From Acinetobacter calcoaceticus (GTDB lineage: Bacteria > Pseudomonadota > Gammaproteobacteria > Pseudomonadales > Moraxellaceae), in the NCBI RefSeq assembly GCF_900520355.1, contig NZ_LS999521.1, positions 1,426,001-1,490,000 on the forward strand: DNA of 64,000 bases. Direction: 5' to 3'. The notes beneath the pieces are model-generated. The model ran no database searches and was not told the origin of the DNA. It saw only the letters and a list, made by a program, of their open reading frames with translations. This document shows, in pieces, positions 43,117 to 52,539 of the stretch (its first letter is position 1; each line of letters opens with the position of its first letter). A program made the translations under genes and the position numbers.

Positions 43117-44223
43117 ATGGTTAATCTTCATCAGAAAACACTTTTTGATATCTTGACTCAACATCAGGCTTATCTATATCGGGCATCTTCAAGATCAGTC
43201 AATGAACTTCTCAATTTATTTAATTCTGAAACGGTTAATATGCTTACTAAGTTAGGAAATTTGTTAGATGAGCTAAATGAGAAGGAAAAAGCCGCATTGG
43301 CTGGTGGCGTTTATTCAACCGCTAATTTAAGAAAGATACGTACACTTATTTCTCAATGGTTTAATCTGATTAATGAAGCTCTGACTGACACTTTTACAAT
43401 ATCTGCTGTGGCATTGGCTGTATATGAAGCCAGATATATGTCAAAAATTTTTGGTGGTAAACATAAAGAATTAAAAGGCGAGCAGCTCTATAAAGCTGCT
43501 AAACGTGTTCCTTTAGCAGGTGGAGCATTAGTTGATGAGTTACTCTCTAAAATTGCTGAGGTTGCTCGCCAAAGAGTTGAATATGCGATTCGTGATGGTC
43601 TTAACAATGCCGCTACAACCCTGCAAATTGTTCAGCGTATTCATGGAACTAAACGCCTTAAATATGAAGATGGGCTACTAAATAGTACTAAAGCTGATAT
43701 TGAACGAACTGTACGTACGATTCGAAGCCATATATCTAATCAGGCATATTTAAATAGCTATAAACAATTAAAGTTTGAATATGTCAGATTTGTAAGTGTT
43801 CTTGATGGTAGAACATCGAAAACATGCGCTGCACTTGATGGTACGGTATGGCAGCTTGACGACCCGACAAAAAAAGTTCCTCCTTTGCATCCGCATTGCC
43901 GCAGTATTTTAGTTCCAACTCACGAGGATGGTCAGCTTATTGGAAATCGAGCTTTCATTATGGATGAGAGGAAATTTAAGGATATTCCTAAAGATGAGCG
44001 TGAACAATTAACTGGTCAGCTAGATGCAAATACTTCTTTTAAAGAGTTTTTTAAGCTGACAGATAATTTCTTTCAAAAAGAATGGTTAGGGCCTAAAAGG
44101 TATCAACTATATAAAGAAGGGCAATTTGACTTTGATAAGTTCTTTGATCCAGAAGGGCGGTTATATACGCTTGAAGAGCTTAAAGAACTTGATGAGCGAG
44201 CTTTTAAAGTGTTGGGATTGTGA
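43117..44223 (+). CDS. Orphan phage minor head protein (MuF/SPP1 gp7 type)
   Basis: 368 aa. Residues about 195-275 carry the MuF-type signature (SVLDGRTSKTCAALDG, then PPLHPHCRSILVP), the end of head-morphogenesis proteins of Mu and SPP1. In phages it sits next to the portal gene and enters the procapsid; no portal, terminase or capsid gene is here. It may be a prophage remnant, or a stand-alone effector-like relative. The C-terminal 70 residues have no recognised toxin. Confidence 0.8.
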   Translation: MVNLHQKTLFDILTQHQAYLYRASSRSVNELLNLFNSETVNMLTKLGNLLDELNEKEKAALAGGVYSTANLRKIRTLISQWFNLINEALTDTFTISAVALAVYEARYMSKIFGGKHKELKGEQLYKAAKRVPLAGGALVDELLSKIAEVARQRVEYAIRDGLNNAATTLQIVQRIHGTKRLKYEDGLLNSTKADIERTVRTIRSHISNQAYLNSYKQLKFEYVRFVSVLDGRTSKTCAALDGTVWQLDDPTKKVPPLHPHCRSILVPTHEDGQLIGNRAFIMDERKFKDIPKDEREQLTGQLDANTSFKEFFKLTDNFFQKEWLGPKRYQLYKEGQFDFDKFFDPEGRLYTLEELKELDERAFKVLGL

Positions 44224-44384
44224 GTTAGAGCACAAGCATTTGGAAATAAGATTTTTATTTTTGATAAATTCTAGTTTTAACTAAACATACATACTTAAAC
44301 AATTAGTTGAGAAAAGTTTCAGTAATTTCATCACATAGCATGTTAAGTTTTTCTCAATCATAAAAATTTAAAAGGGATGAAAAA

Positions 44385-44648
44385 ATGAAATTTTCCTACC
44401 AAGATCTTGCTGGAAATAATGTTGAAGTAGAGTGTGAAAGTTATATTCATATACCCTCAGGAACAGCAATGAAATCTACAGAAGTTGGTAATTATCACCC
44501 TACTGAAAACTTCAATTTCTTTAAGAAAACTGAAGCTGATTCTGTACCCATCTATCGATTTGCTATTGACCGCAATTCTAATGTTTTTAATAGTGATGAA
44601 CTTCCAGCATTAGCTCAAATTGGTAAAAACTGGAAAAATTTAGATTAA
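44385..44648 (+). CDS. Small protein of unknown function (87 aa)
   Basis: AAAGGGATG precedes the ATG. The protein is soluble, with an N-terminal beta-like part (SYQDLAGNNVEVECESYIHI) and no Cys pair. It ends before a strong terminator. No family recognised. Confidence 0.55.
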   Translation: MKFSYQDLAGNNVEVECESYIHIPSGTAMKSTEVGNYHPTENFNFFKKTEADSVPIYRFAIDRNSNVFNSDELPALAQIGKNWKNLD

Positions 44649-44660
44649 ATTTATTACTTA

Positions 44661-44695
44661 AAATAAAGCCTTCAGTCGAGGGCTTTATTTTTTTT
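44661..44695 (+). terminator. Terminator overlapping the EamA gene end
   Basis: AATAAAGCC/GGCTTTATT, 10-base loop, T8. Its right half encodes the last codons of the convergent EamA transporter. Confidence 0.8.
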
Positions 44696-45538
44696 GAATA
44701 CAAGCATTAAGCCTAGCAAAATTGCAATCATTCCTATTAAGCCTGCCAGCGGTAACTTATTTTTTAAAATTAAAAAATCTAAAATTGCAGTAACAATAGG
44801 AACCAGATAGAACAGGCTTGTCACATTTACAATATTGCCCTGATTTAAAAGCCGATAAAGTAAAAGCTGGGCTACTACAGAAATTAAGATTCCAAGAAAT
44901 AAAATAGAAATAATCAGTTGTGAATTCCAATGTACTTCAAAATGTTCAAAAGGAACCAAAAACAGGCAGACTACCAGACTGACTATATATTGTAGCGGTA
45001 AGACATCTGTAGGGGCTTGTTGAATGTTCTTTTGCATGATGGCCCCAAAAGTCATACATAGGAGGGCAGTCAAGGCAAATAGCATTCCAATTGGGGCAAT
45101 AAATGACATTGACAGGCTTTTCCACACTAAAAGTATGAGTCCGGCCAATGAAATGCATAAGCCCAAAAGTTTTTCTTTTGGCCAACTCTTTTCAATAAGA
45201 CAAAGCGTTAAGATTGGCTGTATTCCCATAATTGTAGCCATTAAGCCAGGTGTGACCCCATACGCCATGGCTTTAAAGTAGCATATCGAATAACCAGCAA
45301 TAATAAGAAGGCCAGTAAGCAGAACTTGTTTTCGAGTTCCATGTTTGGGTAAAAGTCTTTTTCTAAAAAGAGCAAGTACAAACAGAATAATTAAAGCAGT
45401 AGAAAAGCGCAGAATTAATAATGCTATGGGTGAGGCATTATCAAGGCCCCATCGAGTAAAAATTGCGGCACTACCCCAGAGTAAAACAAAAGCGGATGTT
45501 GCACTTTGTGATGCAAGCATCTGTTTATTTAGGCGCAT
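44672..45538 (-). CDS. EamA/DMT-family transporter
   Basis: 288 aa with ten hydrophobic helices in two EamA repeats (TRWGLDNASPIALLILRFS in the first; SLFYLVPIVTAILDF in the second). Probable exporter of amino acids or metabolites at the inner membrane. GGAGAAGG supports the start. It is divergent from a LysR gene, a usual regulator-target pair. Confidence 0.88.
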   Translation of the reverse strand: MRLNKQMLASQSATSAFVLLWGSAAIFTRWGLDNASPIALLILRFSTALIILFVLALFRKRLLPKHGTRKQVLLTGLLIIAGYSICYFKAMAYGVTPGLMATIMGIQPILTLCLIEKSWPKEKLLGLCISLAGLILLVWKSLSMSFIAPIGMLFALTALLCMTFGAIMQKNIQQAPTDVLPLQYIVSLVVCLFLVPFEHFEVHWNSQLIISILFLGILISVVAQLLLYRLLNQGNIVNVTSLFYLVPIVTAILDFLILKNKLPLAGLIGMIAILLGLMLVFKKNKALD

Positions 45539-45763
45539 AAAACCTTCTCCTAGTGCATAATACCTAAGAAATACGAAATGATGAAATTGTTAGTAGGTGT
45601 TGCTATTACCGTGTGATTTAGACATTAATCAATTCACAGATAGTTTCTTTAACAAAAGTGAATTGTTTTACCTTTTTCTAAATTCAGTATGGAAGAGAGA
45701 ATAAATAAAGAAAAGCGCATAATTCTTTTATATACTATTTGAAAATCGAATAGATACATTGTA

Positions 45764-46633
45764 ATGAATATAAAAAACTTACAAATTGATTGGCTAAAGT
45801 GTTTTGTCACAGTAGTAGATACTGGTTCATTATCAAACGCGGCGCCTGAGTTATATCGTTCACAATCTGCTGTTAGCATGCAGTTAAAAAAATTAGAAGA
45901 AGCACTACATTGCCAACTTTTAATACGAACGCACAGACAAATTGAATTAACCTCTCAAGGGCAACTACTTTTAGGCTATGCACGCCGTATTCTCGATTTG
46001 CATGCAGAAGCACAAATGGCATTTCATGGAGATGAATTAACGGGTCGTATACGCCTTGGAGTGCCCGATGATTATGCTTCTAAATATTTAACACCCGTAC
46101 TTAAGCGTTTTGCGCCGCGTTATGGAGGTGTTGAAATCGAGTTGATCTGTGAGCAATCGACTTCATTAATTCCACGAGTAGAGAGTGGTGATATAGATTT
46201 GGCTTTAATTTCGAGAGATAACGCTCGTCAAGGTACACTTTTATTTCATGAACCAATGGTATGGGTAGGCTCTCCACAATTTGAACTCTGGCGAGAAGAC
46301 CCACTCCCAATTGCAGTTTATGAAAGTACGAGCCAAGCCAAAAAGAGTGCTATTCATTCTTTAGCATTACAAGGACGCCGTTATCGTGCTGTATACAATA
46401 GTTCAAGTTTAGCAGGTCAAATCGCAGCAGTTGAAAGTGGTTTAGCAATCGCCGTGTTCACGCAGTGTAGTGCACCTGAACACTTAACCATATTAGGTGC
46501 TGATCATGGCCTAGGACCTTTAGAGCCTATGGAGACTGCTGTTTATCGAAGTCGGTCATCCTTAGAGTCAAAAGCTGTAGATCACTTATATGAATTACTC
46601 ATTAAAACGCTCAGACATTCTGTTAATGTTTAA
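45764..46633 (+). CDS. LysR-family transcriptional regulator
   Basis: 289 aa. N-terminal HTH (GSLSNAAPELYRSQSAVSMQLKKLE) and periplasmic-binding-like effector domain (GRIRLGVPDDYASKYL; VESGLAIAVF). It resembles the LrhA/HdfR side of the family. Likely controls the divergent EamA transporter across the 225-base gap. Confidence 0.88.
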   Translation: MNIKNLQIDWLKCFVTVVDTGSLSNAAPELYRSQSAVSMQLKKLEEALHCQLLIRTHRQIELTSQGQLLLGYARRILDLHAEAQMAFHGDELTGRIRLGVPDDYASKYLTPVLKRFAPRYGGVEIELICEQSTSLIPRVESGDIDLALISRDNARQGTLLFHEPMVWVGSPQFELWREDPLPIAVYESTSQAKKSAIHSLALQGRRYRAVYNSSSLAGQIAAVESGLAIAVFTQCSAPEHLTILGADHGLGPLEPMETAVYRSRSSLESKAVDHLYELLIKTLRHSVNV

Positions 46634-46785
46634 TCGCCAAATATTAAGTTGATATTTAAAAATAAAACGAAAGAGCTTTACATTTTTGCGTTAAATCTAC
46701 AAAAAAGCCTAGAAACGTATGCTGAACGTAAAACTAATAAAAAGTATTTATTAACTCACTATCTGAATAATTTATGAGGTGAAAT

Positions 46786-46917
46786 ATGAAAAAAATTATG
46801 GCTACCTTAAGTTTAGCTGCCATTATTTCTTTAAGTGTGAGTGCTTGCCAAGGTGAAAATGATACAAAACAGCAAGATAAAACGACCACCCCTCATTCAA
46901 TGGACAATGATTCATAA
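46786..46917 (+). CDS. Small lipoprotein (43 aa)
   Basis: ATG preceded by GAGGTG. Signal peptide MKKIMATLSLAAIISLSVSA, then Cys21 as the lipobox Cys. The mature peptide has 23 polar residues rich in Gln, Thr and Asp. It resembles entericidin-like or other tiny lipoproteins only in form. A strong terminator follows. Confidence 0.7.
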   Translation: MKKIMATLSLAAIISLSVSACQGENDTKQQDKTTTPHSMDNDS

Positions 46918-46933
46918 CCCAGATGAATACCGA

Positions 46934-46958
46934 AGCCCATCGTAAGATGGGCTTTTTT
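46934..46958 (+). terminator. Terminator after the 43-aa lipoprotein
   Basis: AGCCCATC-GTAA-GATGGGCT and T6, perfect arms. Confidence 0.88.
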
Positions 46959-47190
46959 ATATCTTTTTATTATCATCTGAAAATGTGATTTGTAACTCAC
47001 AATATTTATTTTTAATGGCACTGTTCAAAATATGTTGACTAGTATGGTTGGTTTTAAATATATTTATATTCAACACGGATCATTTTAAATATAACCCTAT
47101 ATTTAAAATAAATTGATTCAAATGCCATCAGATCAGAAATTTAACCTTTAAATTTGATTATAAAAATATTAATTAATCAAGGAGGTGGGT

Positions 47191-47478
47191 ATGGATGCTA
47201 AATTTCATTCTGAAAATGAATATGGTTTTATTCTAGACATATTGAATACTTATGTTGTGGTAAAGAAGACATTAAAAAATGATCATTATCCTTATGATTC
47301 ATTTGGTTATCTTCTTGCTCTTTATCAACCCCTAAAAGTCTATATTCCTCAGCTTCCACATCCGAAAATTTATATTGAGATTGGTGGAATTTCATATGAT
47401 CGAATGATTGTTATGCAAACAACAGACGAGACAGAAGCCATGAATGTTTTATTGGATTTAGGACAACTCGTCGTTTAA
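47191..47478 (+). CDS. Small protein of unknown function (95 aa)
   Basis: ATG at 47191 follows AAGGAGGTG; the GTG two codons earlier is part of that ribosome site. Soluble, Tyr- and Ile-rich, with alternating hydrophobic residues (KVYIPQLPHPKIYIEIGG) suggesting a beta-rich fold. No family recognised. Confidence 0.6.
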   Translation: MDAKFHSENEYGFILDILNTYVVVKKTLKNDHYPYDSFGYLLALYQPLKVYIPQLPHPKIYIEIGGISYDRMIVMQTTDETEAMNVLLDLGQLVV

Positions 47479-47507
47479 CAATTAAGAGATATTTTTAGTA
47501 GTCAGTT

Positions 47508-47544
47508 TAATTTACTTAAGGAAAACTCTTTCTTAAGTAAATTA
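47508..47544. repeat. Perfect 13-bp inverted repeat
   Basis: TAATTTACTTAAG and CTTAAGTAAATTA flank an 11-base loop, 29 bases after the 95-aa gene. There is no T run. It may end or protect the mRNA, or be an operator. The rest of 47545-47727 shows nothing. Confidence 0.6.
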
Positions 47545-47727
47545 ACGACACAACAATACGCTATAAAATAGTTATCGGAAGAGAAAATTTAAAGAAATTA
47601 TTTGGTATTTTTATTCATCCTCATTAAACAAAGACTCTAATAAGATACAAAAAATCACAAAAGCTAAATCTATAACTTTAAAAGAATTTGTTTATATAAC
47701 TAAGAACACTAAAAGTAGGTCATGGTA

Positions 47728-48090
47728 ATGAAAAAAATATTCTTAGCAACACTCACTGGGTTGGCTTTATTGAGTAGTAATGCGGTATTGGCTAAACCAG
47801 ATACTGCTTTGTTAAAAGAAGCGACAAAAAATGTAGTCACGGTGTCTAAAGCAAAAACTTTAGCTGATGAGTCCGGTGTTACGTTAACAGGCACCATCGT
47901 AAAGCATATTGCTGGTGATCATTTTGAGTTTAAAGATGCTACGGGTTCAATTGTAATTGATATTGATGATGACTTGTGGAAGCCTCTACAATTAAAAGCT
48001 GGAGATAAAGTACGTGTTGTAGGAGAGGTGGATACACATAGAGTTAAGCCTACCGATATTGAAGTTTTTCAGATTGAGCGTGTTAAATAA
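47728..48090 (+). CDS. YgiW/YdeI-family periplasmic OB-fold stress protein
   Basis: 120 aa from the ATG at 47728. Signal peptide ends near VLA-K; the BOF domain (GVTLTGTIVKHIAGDHFEFKD; GDKVRVVGEVD) is typical. These periplasmic proteins help tolerance of peroxide, cadmium or acid in enterobacteria. A bidirectional terminator follows. Confidence 0.88.
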   Translation: MKKIFLATLTGLALLSSNAVLAKPDTALLKEATKNVVTVSKAKTLADESGVTLTGTIVKHIAGDHFEFKDATGSIVIDIDDDLWKPLQLKAGDKVRVVGEVDTHRVKPTDIEVFQIERVK

Positions 48091-48127
48091 AGCCAGATTA
48101 TTTATATAAATATTGCTCAGCTCAAAT

Positions 48128-48164
48128 AAAAAAGAAAACTCCTGTTCTGAGGAGTTTTCTTTTT
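48128..48164. terminator. Bidirectional terminator
   Basis: AGAAAACTCC/GGAGTTTTCT with an 8-base loop, A and T runs on the flanks, between convergent genes. Confidence 0.85.
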
Positions 48165-48182
48165 AAAGATTAAAATTTTTAA

Positions 48183-48689
48183 TTATTGTGTTGCATTAAA
48201 TGCCTCATGATAGCTGACATACCCTTTAGCAATATTGCCCGAGAAGCTTAAAGCTTGGAAATACTCACTTGGCACATCAGGCAAAATGAGTTCGGGATAG
48301 GTTCTAAAACCAAATCGGCTGTAATATTTGGGGTCACCGAGTAAAACACATCCTTTTGCATCTAAGTTTTTTAATTTTTCTAGTGATTTATTCATCAAAA
48401 GTGAGCCAATACCAAGCCCTTGTTTATTTGGATGAACCGAAATAGGCCCTAAACCATACCATCCCATTTCCCCTGAACTTATTTGAACTGGAGAAATAGT
48501 AACATGCCCAACAATAGCGCTATCTTCAATCGCAACTAGTGAGACTGTAAGTTGTCCGTGGTTTCTTAAACTATTCACAATAAAATGCTCGGTATGACTC
48601 GTGTGCTCAGCATTTTGAAAAGCTGCTTCTGTTAGTTTTTCTATTGCGTCAATATCCTCATTTCGTTCATCACGAATCGTAATATTCAT
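48183..48689 (-). CDS. GNAT N-acetyltransferase (YhbS-like)
   Basis: 168 aa. The acetyl-CoA loop is in NKQGLGIGSLLMNKSLE, with LGPISVHP before it and LGDPKYYSRFGF after, the pattern of YhbS-type acetyltransferases. The substrate is unknown. Confidence 0.88.
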   Translation of the reverse strand: MNITIRDERNEDIDAIEKLTEAAFQNAEHTSHTEHFIVNSLRNHGQLTVSLVAIEDSAIVGHVTISPVQISSGEMGWYGLGPISVHPNKQGLGIGSLLMNKSLEKLKNLDAKGCVLLGDPKYYSRFGFRTYPELILPDVPSEYFQALSFSGNIAKGYVSYHEAFNATQ

Positions 48690-48888
48690 TCAAGATTCTT
48701 CCTTATTTATTGAACAATCATACGCTTTAATTTTTTAAATAAGTAAAACTATAATTTAGATTTCTAAGATACCTTATTTGTTACTAATTATAAAAAACAA
48801 CTACTACTTATGAAACTCATACATAAATTAAAATTTTATAAAAATTATTTTTAATATAATAATTTAAAAATATTTTGAGGGTTATAAA

Positions 48889-49317
48889 TTGAAAAAAATC
48901 ATTAAAACTTTATTATTATCTACACTCATTTCAACTACATCCTTCACTGTTTTAGCAAAAAATGTTGAGCAAAAAGTTAATTTTTTACAAGGTTCAACAC
49001 ATACCACATTAACTGGAAAATTTCAGGGTTATGATGATGTGAGATATAGGATTTATGCAAAGAATGGGCAAATATTGAAATTTAATATTAATAGTCTTAG
49101 TAATTTAGCCTATGTCAATATTTTTGCACCAGGGAAAAAACCAGGTAAAGATAATGCATTATTAATTGGCTCAACTGTAGGATCAAAAGGAGAGCTCACT
49201 TTACCTGTGGATGGCGATTATATTGTTCAAGTTTATCAAATGCGTAATAGTGCTCGTAAAAATAAAACAGTGAAATATAGTCTAGATGTCGAAATATTAA
49301 ATAAAGTAAAAAAATAA
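48889..49317 (+). CDS. Inhibitor of g-type lysozyme (PliG-like)
   Basis: 142 aa from a TTG start with GAGGG eight bases upstream. The signal peptide ends near VLA-K. The mature part matches E. coli PliG in order: KNVEQKVNFLQG, KFQGYDDVRYRIYAKNGQ, the turn LPVDGDYIVQVYQMRN and RKNKTVKYSL. It would protect peptidoglycan from host goose-type lysozyme in the periplasm. Confidence 0.8.
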   Translation: MKKIIKTLLLSTLISTTSFTVLAKNVEQKVNFLQGSTHTTLTGKFQGYDDVRYRIYAKNGQILKFNINSLSNLAYVNIFAPGKKPGKDNALLIGSTVGSKGELTLPVDGDYIVQVYQMRNSARKNKTVKYSLDVEILNKVKK

Positions 49318-49383
49318 TAGTTGATAAAATTTACTAGCTTTCACATGAGAGCTAGTAAATTTGAAAAATGGTATAGATACTCA

Positions 49384-50970
49384 TTATTCGATTAAAGAAA
49401 AGGACTCATGAATGCCACAACTTTCCACAAATGTTTGATCATGTGAAATGAGTAATACAGCACCTTCATAGCTCTGAATAGCAGTAGCTAATAATTCTCT
49501 AGATTCAATATCTAAATGATTTTCCGGTTCATCTAATAACAGGAGTTCCGGTGTAGGGTGGATCTGGCTAAGTGTCAATAAAGCTACTTTGAGTTTTTCT
49601 CCACCACTTAGTTGTGATAAGAGATAAGTACTTTTATCACCGCGAATTCGAAGTTGACCTAATAAATTTCTCCATTCTAATTCTGAAAGCTCGCTATTCA
49701 TGTGAGTTAAATTCTCAATAACAGTCATCGCATCACATAAAAAGTTAAAGTTTTGATCGAGATAAAAGCACTCTACAAACAAGTGCATACTTTCATTGGG
49801 CAGATTTTTCTGTGCATTAATTGCTTTAAGTAGTGTTGATTTTCCAATACCATTTTGACCCGTTATGTGGATTTTTTGGGCTGCCTGTACAGCTAAATCT
49901 ATGGGTTTGTGAGTTCCATATTTTAGTTTGAGTTTTTTAATTCGAAGAATTTCTCCAGATTTTTTATGGAAAGTAGGGAAGACAAACTGTTGTGGCTTAA
50001 CGGTCTCAAGACGCATTTTTTTGTCTTTTAAATCATTTTGACTATTTGAAATTTGTCGTTGGTGCTGAGACTGTATAGCCGCAATACTTTGACCTGCTTG
50101 TTCCTTTTTAAAATCGAGCAGAATTTTGGCTTGAGAATTTGATTCGCGTAATTTATTCCCAGCACGTTCACGTTTTTGAGCTTTCATTAATACTTCATGT
50201 TGCTTTTGCTTCATGTGTTTAACGTCGCGTTGGTTTTGTTGAATAGATTGCTCTAAAGCTGCTACATGAGTTTGATATTGCTCATCAAATTTCTCATAGT
50301 TTCCTGTTGTGTGATGTAAACCATGTTCATTTAAATGATAAATATGATCTACTTCATTCAACAAAGTTCGGTCATGACTAATGATAAGCGCACCTGCGGG
50401 GTGTTTCTTCAACTGATCAATTAACCATTTTCTAGATTCCTGATCTAGATGGTTACTGGGTTCATCAAGCAGTAAATAATGATCTGATTTTAAAAATAAA
50501 CAACTTAATGCCAATTTAGTTTTTTGACCTTCGCTTAGATTTTTAACGGGAAAGTCTAAATCAGTGGGCAAATGAGCAGACTCTAATAAGTTATTCCATA
50601 AGATGGGTAAATCCCATTTGCCTTCCAATAAATCATAATCATTGAAGCTGGCAACGCCTTCCTCAACTCTCTTAAAAGCCTGATAAATGTCTACGATATC
50701 TAATGCTTCGGCTATGGTCAGTCCTGTTAACCGATGCAATTGAGGTAAATATGCATGTTTTATATGCCACGATATTTGCCCAGATGTAAGAATTGAATCT
50801 AAGCTAAGCGTCTGATTTAACATTTGCATAAGCAAAGATTTGCCTTGCCCATTACGGCCAATTAAAGCCGCTATCTGATTCGATTCAAGACTAAAATTTA
50901 ATTTTTTAAACATAACTTTAGATGAAAATTCTAAAGTGAGTTGTGATATTACACATGCCTGCTGAGTCAT
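49384..50970 (-). CDS. ABC-F ATPase (Uup-like)
   Basis: 528 aa from the ATG at 50970 (GAGG upstream; the longer start lacks it). Two ABC domains: Walker A GRNGQGKS and GQNGIGKS, signatures LSEGQKTK and LSGGEKLK, and DEPSNHLD/DEPENHLD. A charged linker (residues about 235-300) joins them and there are no membrane helices. ABC-F proteins act on ribosomes, in translation or antibiotic protection. Which role applies is unknown. Confidence 0.9.
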   Translation of the reverse strand: MTQQACVISQLTLEFSSKVMFKKLNFSLESNQIAALIGRNGQGKSLLMQMLNQTLSLDSILTSGQISWHIKHAYLPQLHRLTGLTIAEALDIVDIYQAFKRVEEGVASFNDYDLLEGKWDLPILWNNLLESAHLPTDLDFPVKNLSEGQKTKLALSCLFLKSDHYLLLDEPSNHLDQESRKWLIDQLKKHPAGALIISHDRTLLNEVDHIYHLNEHGLHHTTGNYEKFDEQYQTHVAALEQSIQQNQRDVKHMKQKQHEVLMKAQKRERAGNKLRESNSQAKILLDFKKEQAGQSIAAIQSQHQRQISNSQNDLKDKKMRLETVKPQQFVFPTFHKKSGEILRIKKLKLKYGTHKPIDLAVQAAQKIHITGQNGIGKSTLLKAINAQKNLPNESMHLFVECFYLDQNFNFLCDAMTVIENLTHMNSELSELEWRNLLGQLRIRGDKSTYLLSQLSGGEKLKVALLTLSQIHPTPELLLLDEPENHLDIESRELLATAIQSYEGAVLLISHDQTFVESCGIHESFSLIE

Positions 50971-51184
50971 AGAAAACCTCATAAATACAGGATGTACAAA
51001 ATAGGAAAAAGTAGTTTTAAGCAGGGACGTTAAATCACAAAAAATAGTCTATTTTGCACATCAAAAAAGAAAAAATGATGAGAAAAAGACTTACTTCATT
51101 GGCGTGACTCACGAAATTGGAAGAATGAGAAACTATTCTATCTGGGTTTTTAGCTAGTGTAAAATTTATACAAAAGGTTTTGTT

Positions 51185-51209
51185 AAAAAACCCAATCGTT
51201 AGATTGGGT
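51185..51209 (-). terminator. Terminator after the universal stress gene
   Basis: Minus strand ACCCAATC-TAAC-GATTGGGT followed by T6. Confidence 0.85.
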
Positions 51210-51228
51210 CTTGTGCATCTAAAAAAAT

Positions 51229-51672
51229 TTATTCTTTTACAACCAATACCTGAATTTTAGTACTGTTTAAAACATCTTGAGCAAAACTACCCAAAATAAG
51301 CTTTTGGAAGCCTTTGCGTCCATGAGAACCAATCACAATCAAATCGGAACCTAAGCCTTCTACTGCTTTAAGGATGCCATCTGAAGAAATCTCACCTTGG
51401 ATAATTTGAGTTTCAGCATCAATACCTTCTTCGGCACATAAAGCTTTTACTTTTGCGAGAGTTTTTTCTGCATTTGCGCGTGCTTCAACAAAATAATCTT
51501 TTACAACAGGTGAGATGTAATAAAAATCTACACCGCTAAAAGGATCTACCGCAACTAAGCTAATAGCAGTCAATTTACTTCCAAAAGCCTTTGCAATATG
51601 AGCTGCTTGTCTTGCTGCTGCTAATGAAATTTCAGAACCATCGACAGGTACAATAATATGTTGGTAATTCAT
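51229..51672 (-). CDS. Universal stress protein (UspA family)
   Basis: 147 aa. N-terminal HIIVPVDGSEISL and the ATP-binding end GSHGRKGFQKLILGSFAQDVL. Cytoplasmic, binds ATP as a dimer; induced under stress in relatives. Single gene. Confidence 0.92.
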   Translation of the reverse strand: MNYQHIIVPVDGSEISLAAARQAAHIAKAFGSKLTAISLVAVDPFSGVDFYYISPVVKDYFVEARANAEKTLAKVKALCAEEGIDAETQIIQGEISSDGILKAVEGLGSDLIVIGSHGRKGFQKLILGSFAQDVLNSTKIQVLVVKE

Positions 51673-51960
51673 AATGTTATTCCTCTTATTTACAGTTGTT
51701 ATATGTATGAAGCATTTATTAATTAAAGATTAACATATTTCATTCTGGGTAGACATCTATTCGACTAAAAGAAAGAGAAATTAAATAAAATCATTTTAAA
51801 TCAGTTGTTTGTATTTATTTTCCTAATGGTTTTGATGGTGTCTAAGCGGCATTGCTAAATAATCGATAATATTTACATGAAAATTACAAAAAATTACCCT
51901 TCATATTTCTGTCATATAGAAATCGTATAACAAAATAGTAAATTAAGGGGAGAGAGGAAG

Positions 51961-52188
51961 ATGGCTGATTTAACAGCAAAGAAAGTCAATAAACTCATTG
52001 AAGAGTTTCGTCAGACAGGTAAAGAACCCGAAAAGTTAGTGATTGGCTATAAAACCTATGCCAGACTGATGACCGAAGATAAATTTGCAGAAAAAATTGT
52101 CCCTTCACGGGAAGACTCAAAAGAACGGTTATATAAAAATCTAAAAATTAAACTTATAACTGAAAAACATTACTTTGAAATTAAATAA
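51961..52188 (+). CDS. Small protein of unknown function (75 aa)
   Basis: AGAGGAAG directly precedes the ATG. Soluble and Lys-rich (KKVNKLIEEFRQTGKEPEKL). It looks like a conserved small Acinetobacter protein, but I know no function. Monocistronic; the 288-base gap upstream shows no other feature. Confidence 0.65.
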   Translation: MADLTAKKVNKLIEEFRQTGKEPEKLVIGYKTYARLMTEDKFAEKIVPSREDSKERLYKNLKIKLITEKHYFEIK

Positions 52189-52365
52189 AATTTATGTGAA
52201 ATACATCACTTGTTATTAAAGTAAAGTAACACTTAAATAAGTTTAATAACATGTTCAATGTATAATGATACAAATTAATAGTGTAGCAAACATTTGAAAA
52301 CAGCAATCGTTTATAAACTCGATAGAATAAATTGCTTTTATTTTTAAGTAGTGGAATAAATTGAA

Positions 52366-52539
52366 ATGCCAACACTCAGTGTAATTATATTTTATGTTTT
52401 AGCTATATTAGGCAGTATAGCTGTTATTTGTGGATTATTCAGTTTAAGTGTTTTTTTAATTATTATTGGATTAGCTCTATTATTTGCAGCATTATTATTA
52501 AAAAAAGAATTTAAATTAGATATTTTATTCTGGAAATAG
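52366..52539 (+). CDS. Small membrane protein (57 aa)
   Basis: ATG to TAG, no strong ribosome site. Two hydrophobic segments (VIIFYVLAILGSIAVICGLF; FLIIIGLALLFAALLL) joined by a short turn and a basic C-terminus KKEFK. The form fits a two-helix inner-membrane hairpin. No family recognised. Confidence 0.5.
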   Translation: MPTLSVIIFYVLAILGSIAVICGLFSLSVFLIIIGLALLFAALLLKKEFKLDILFWK

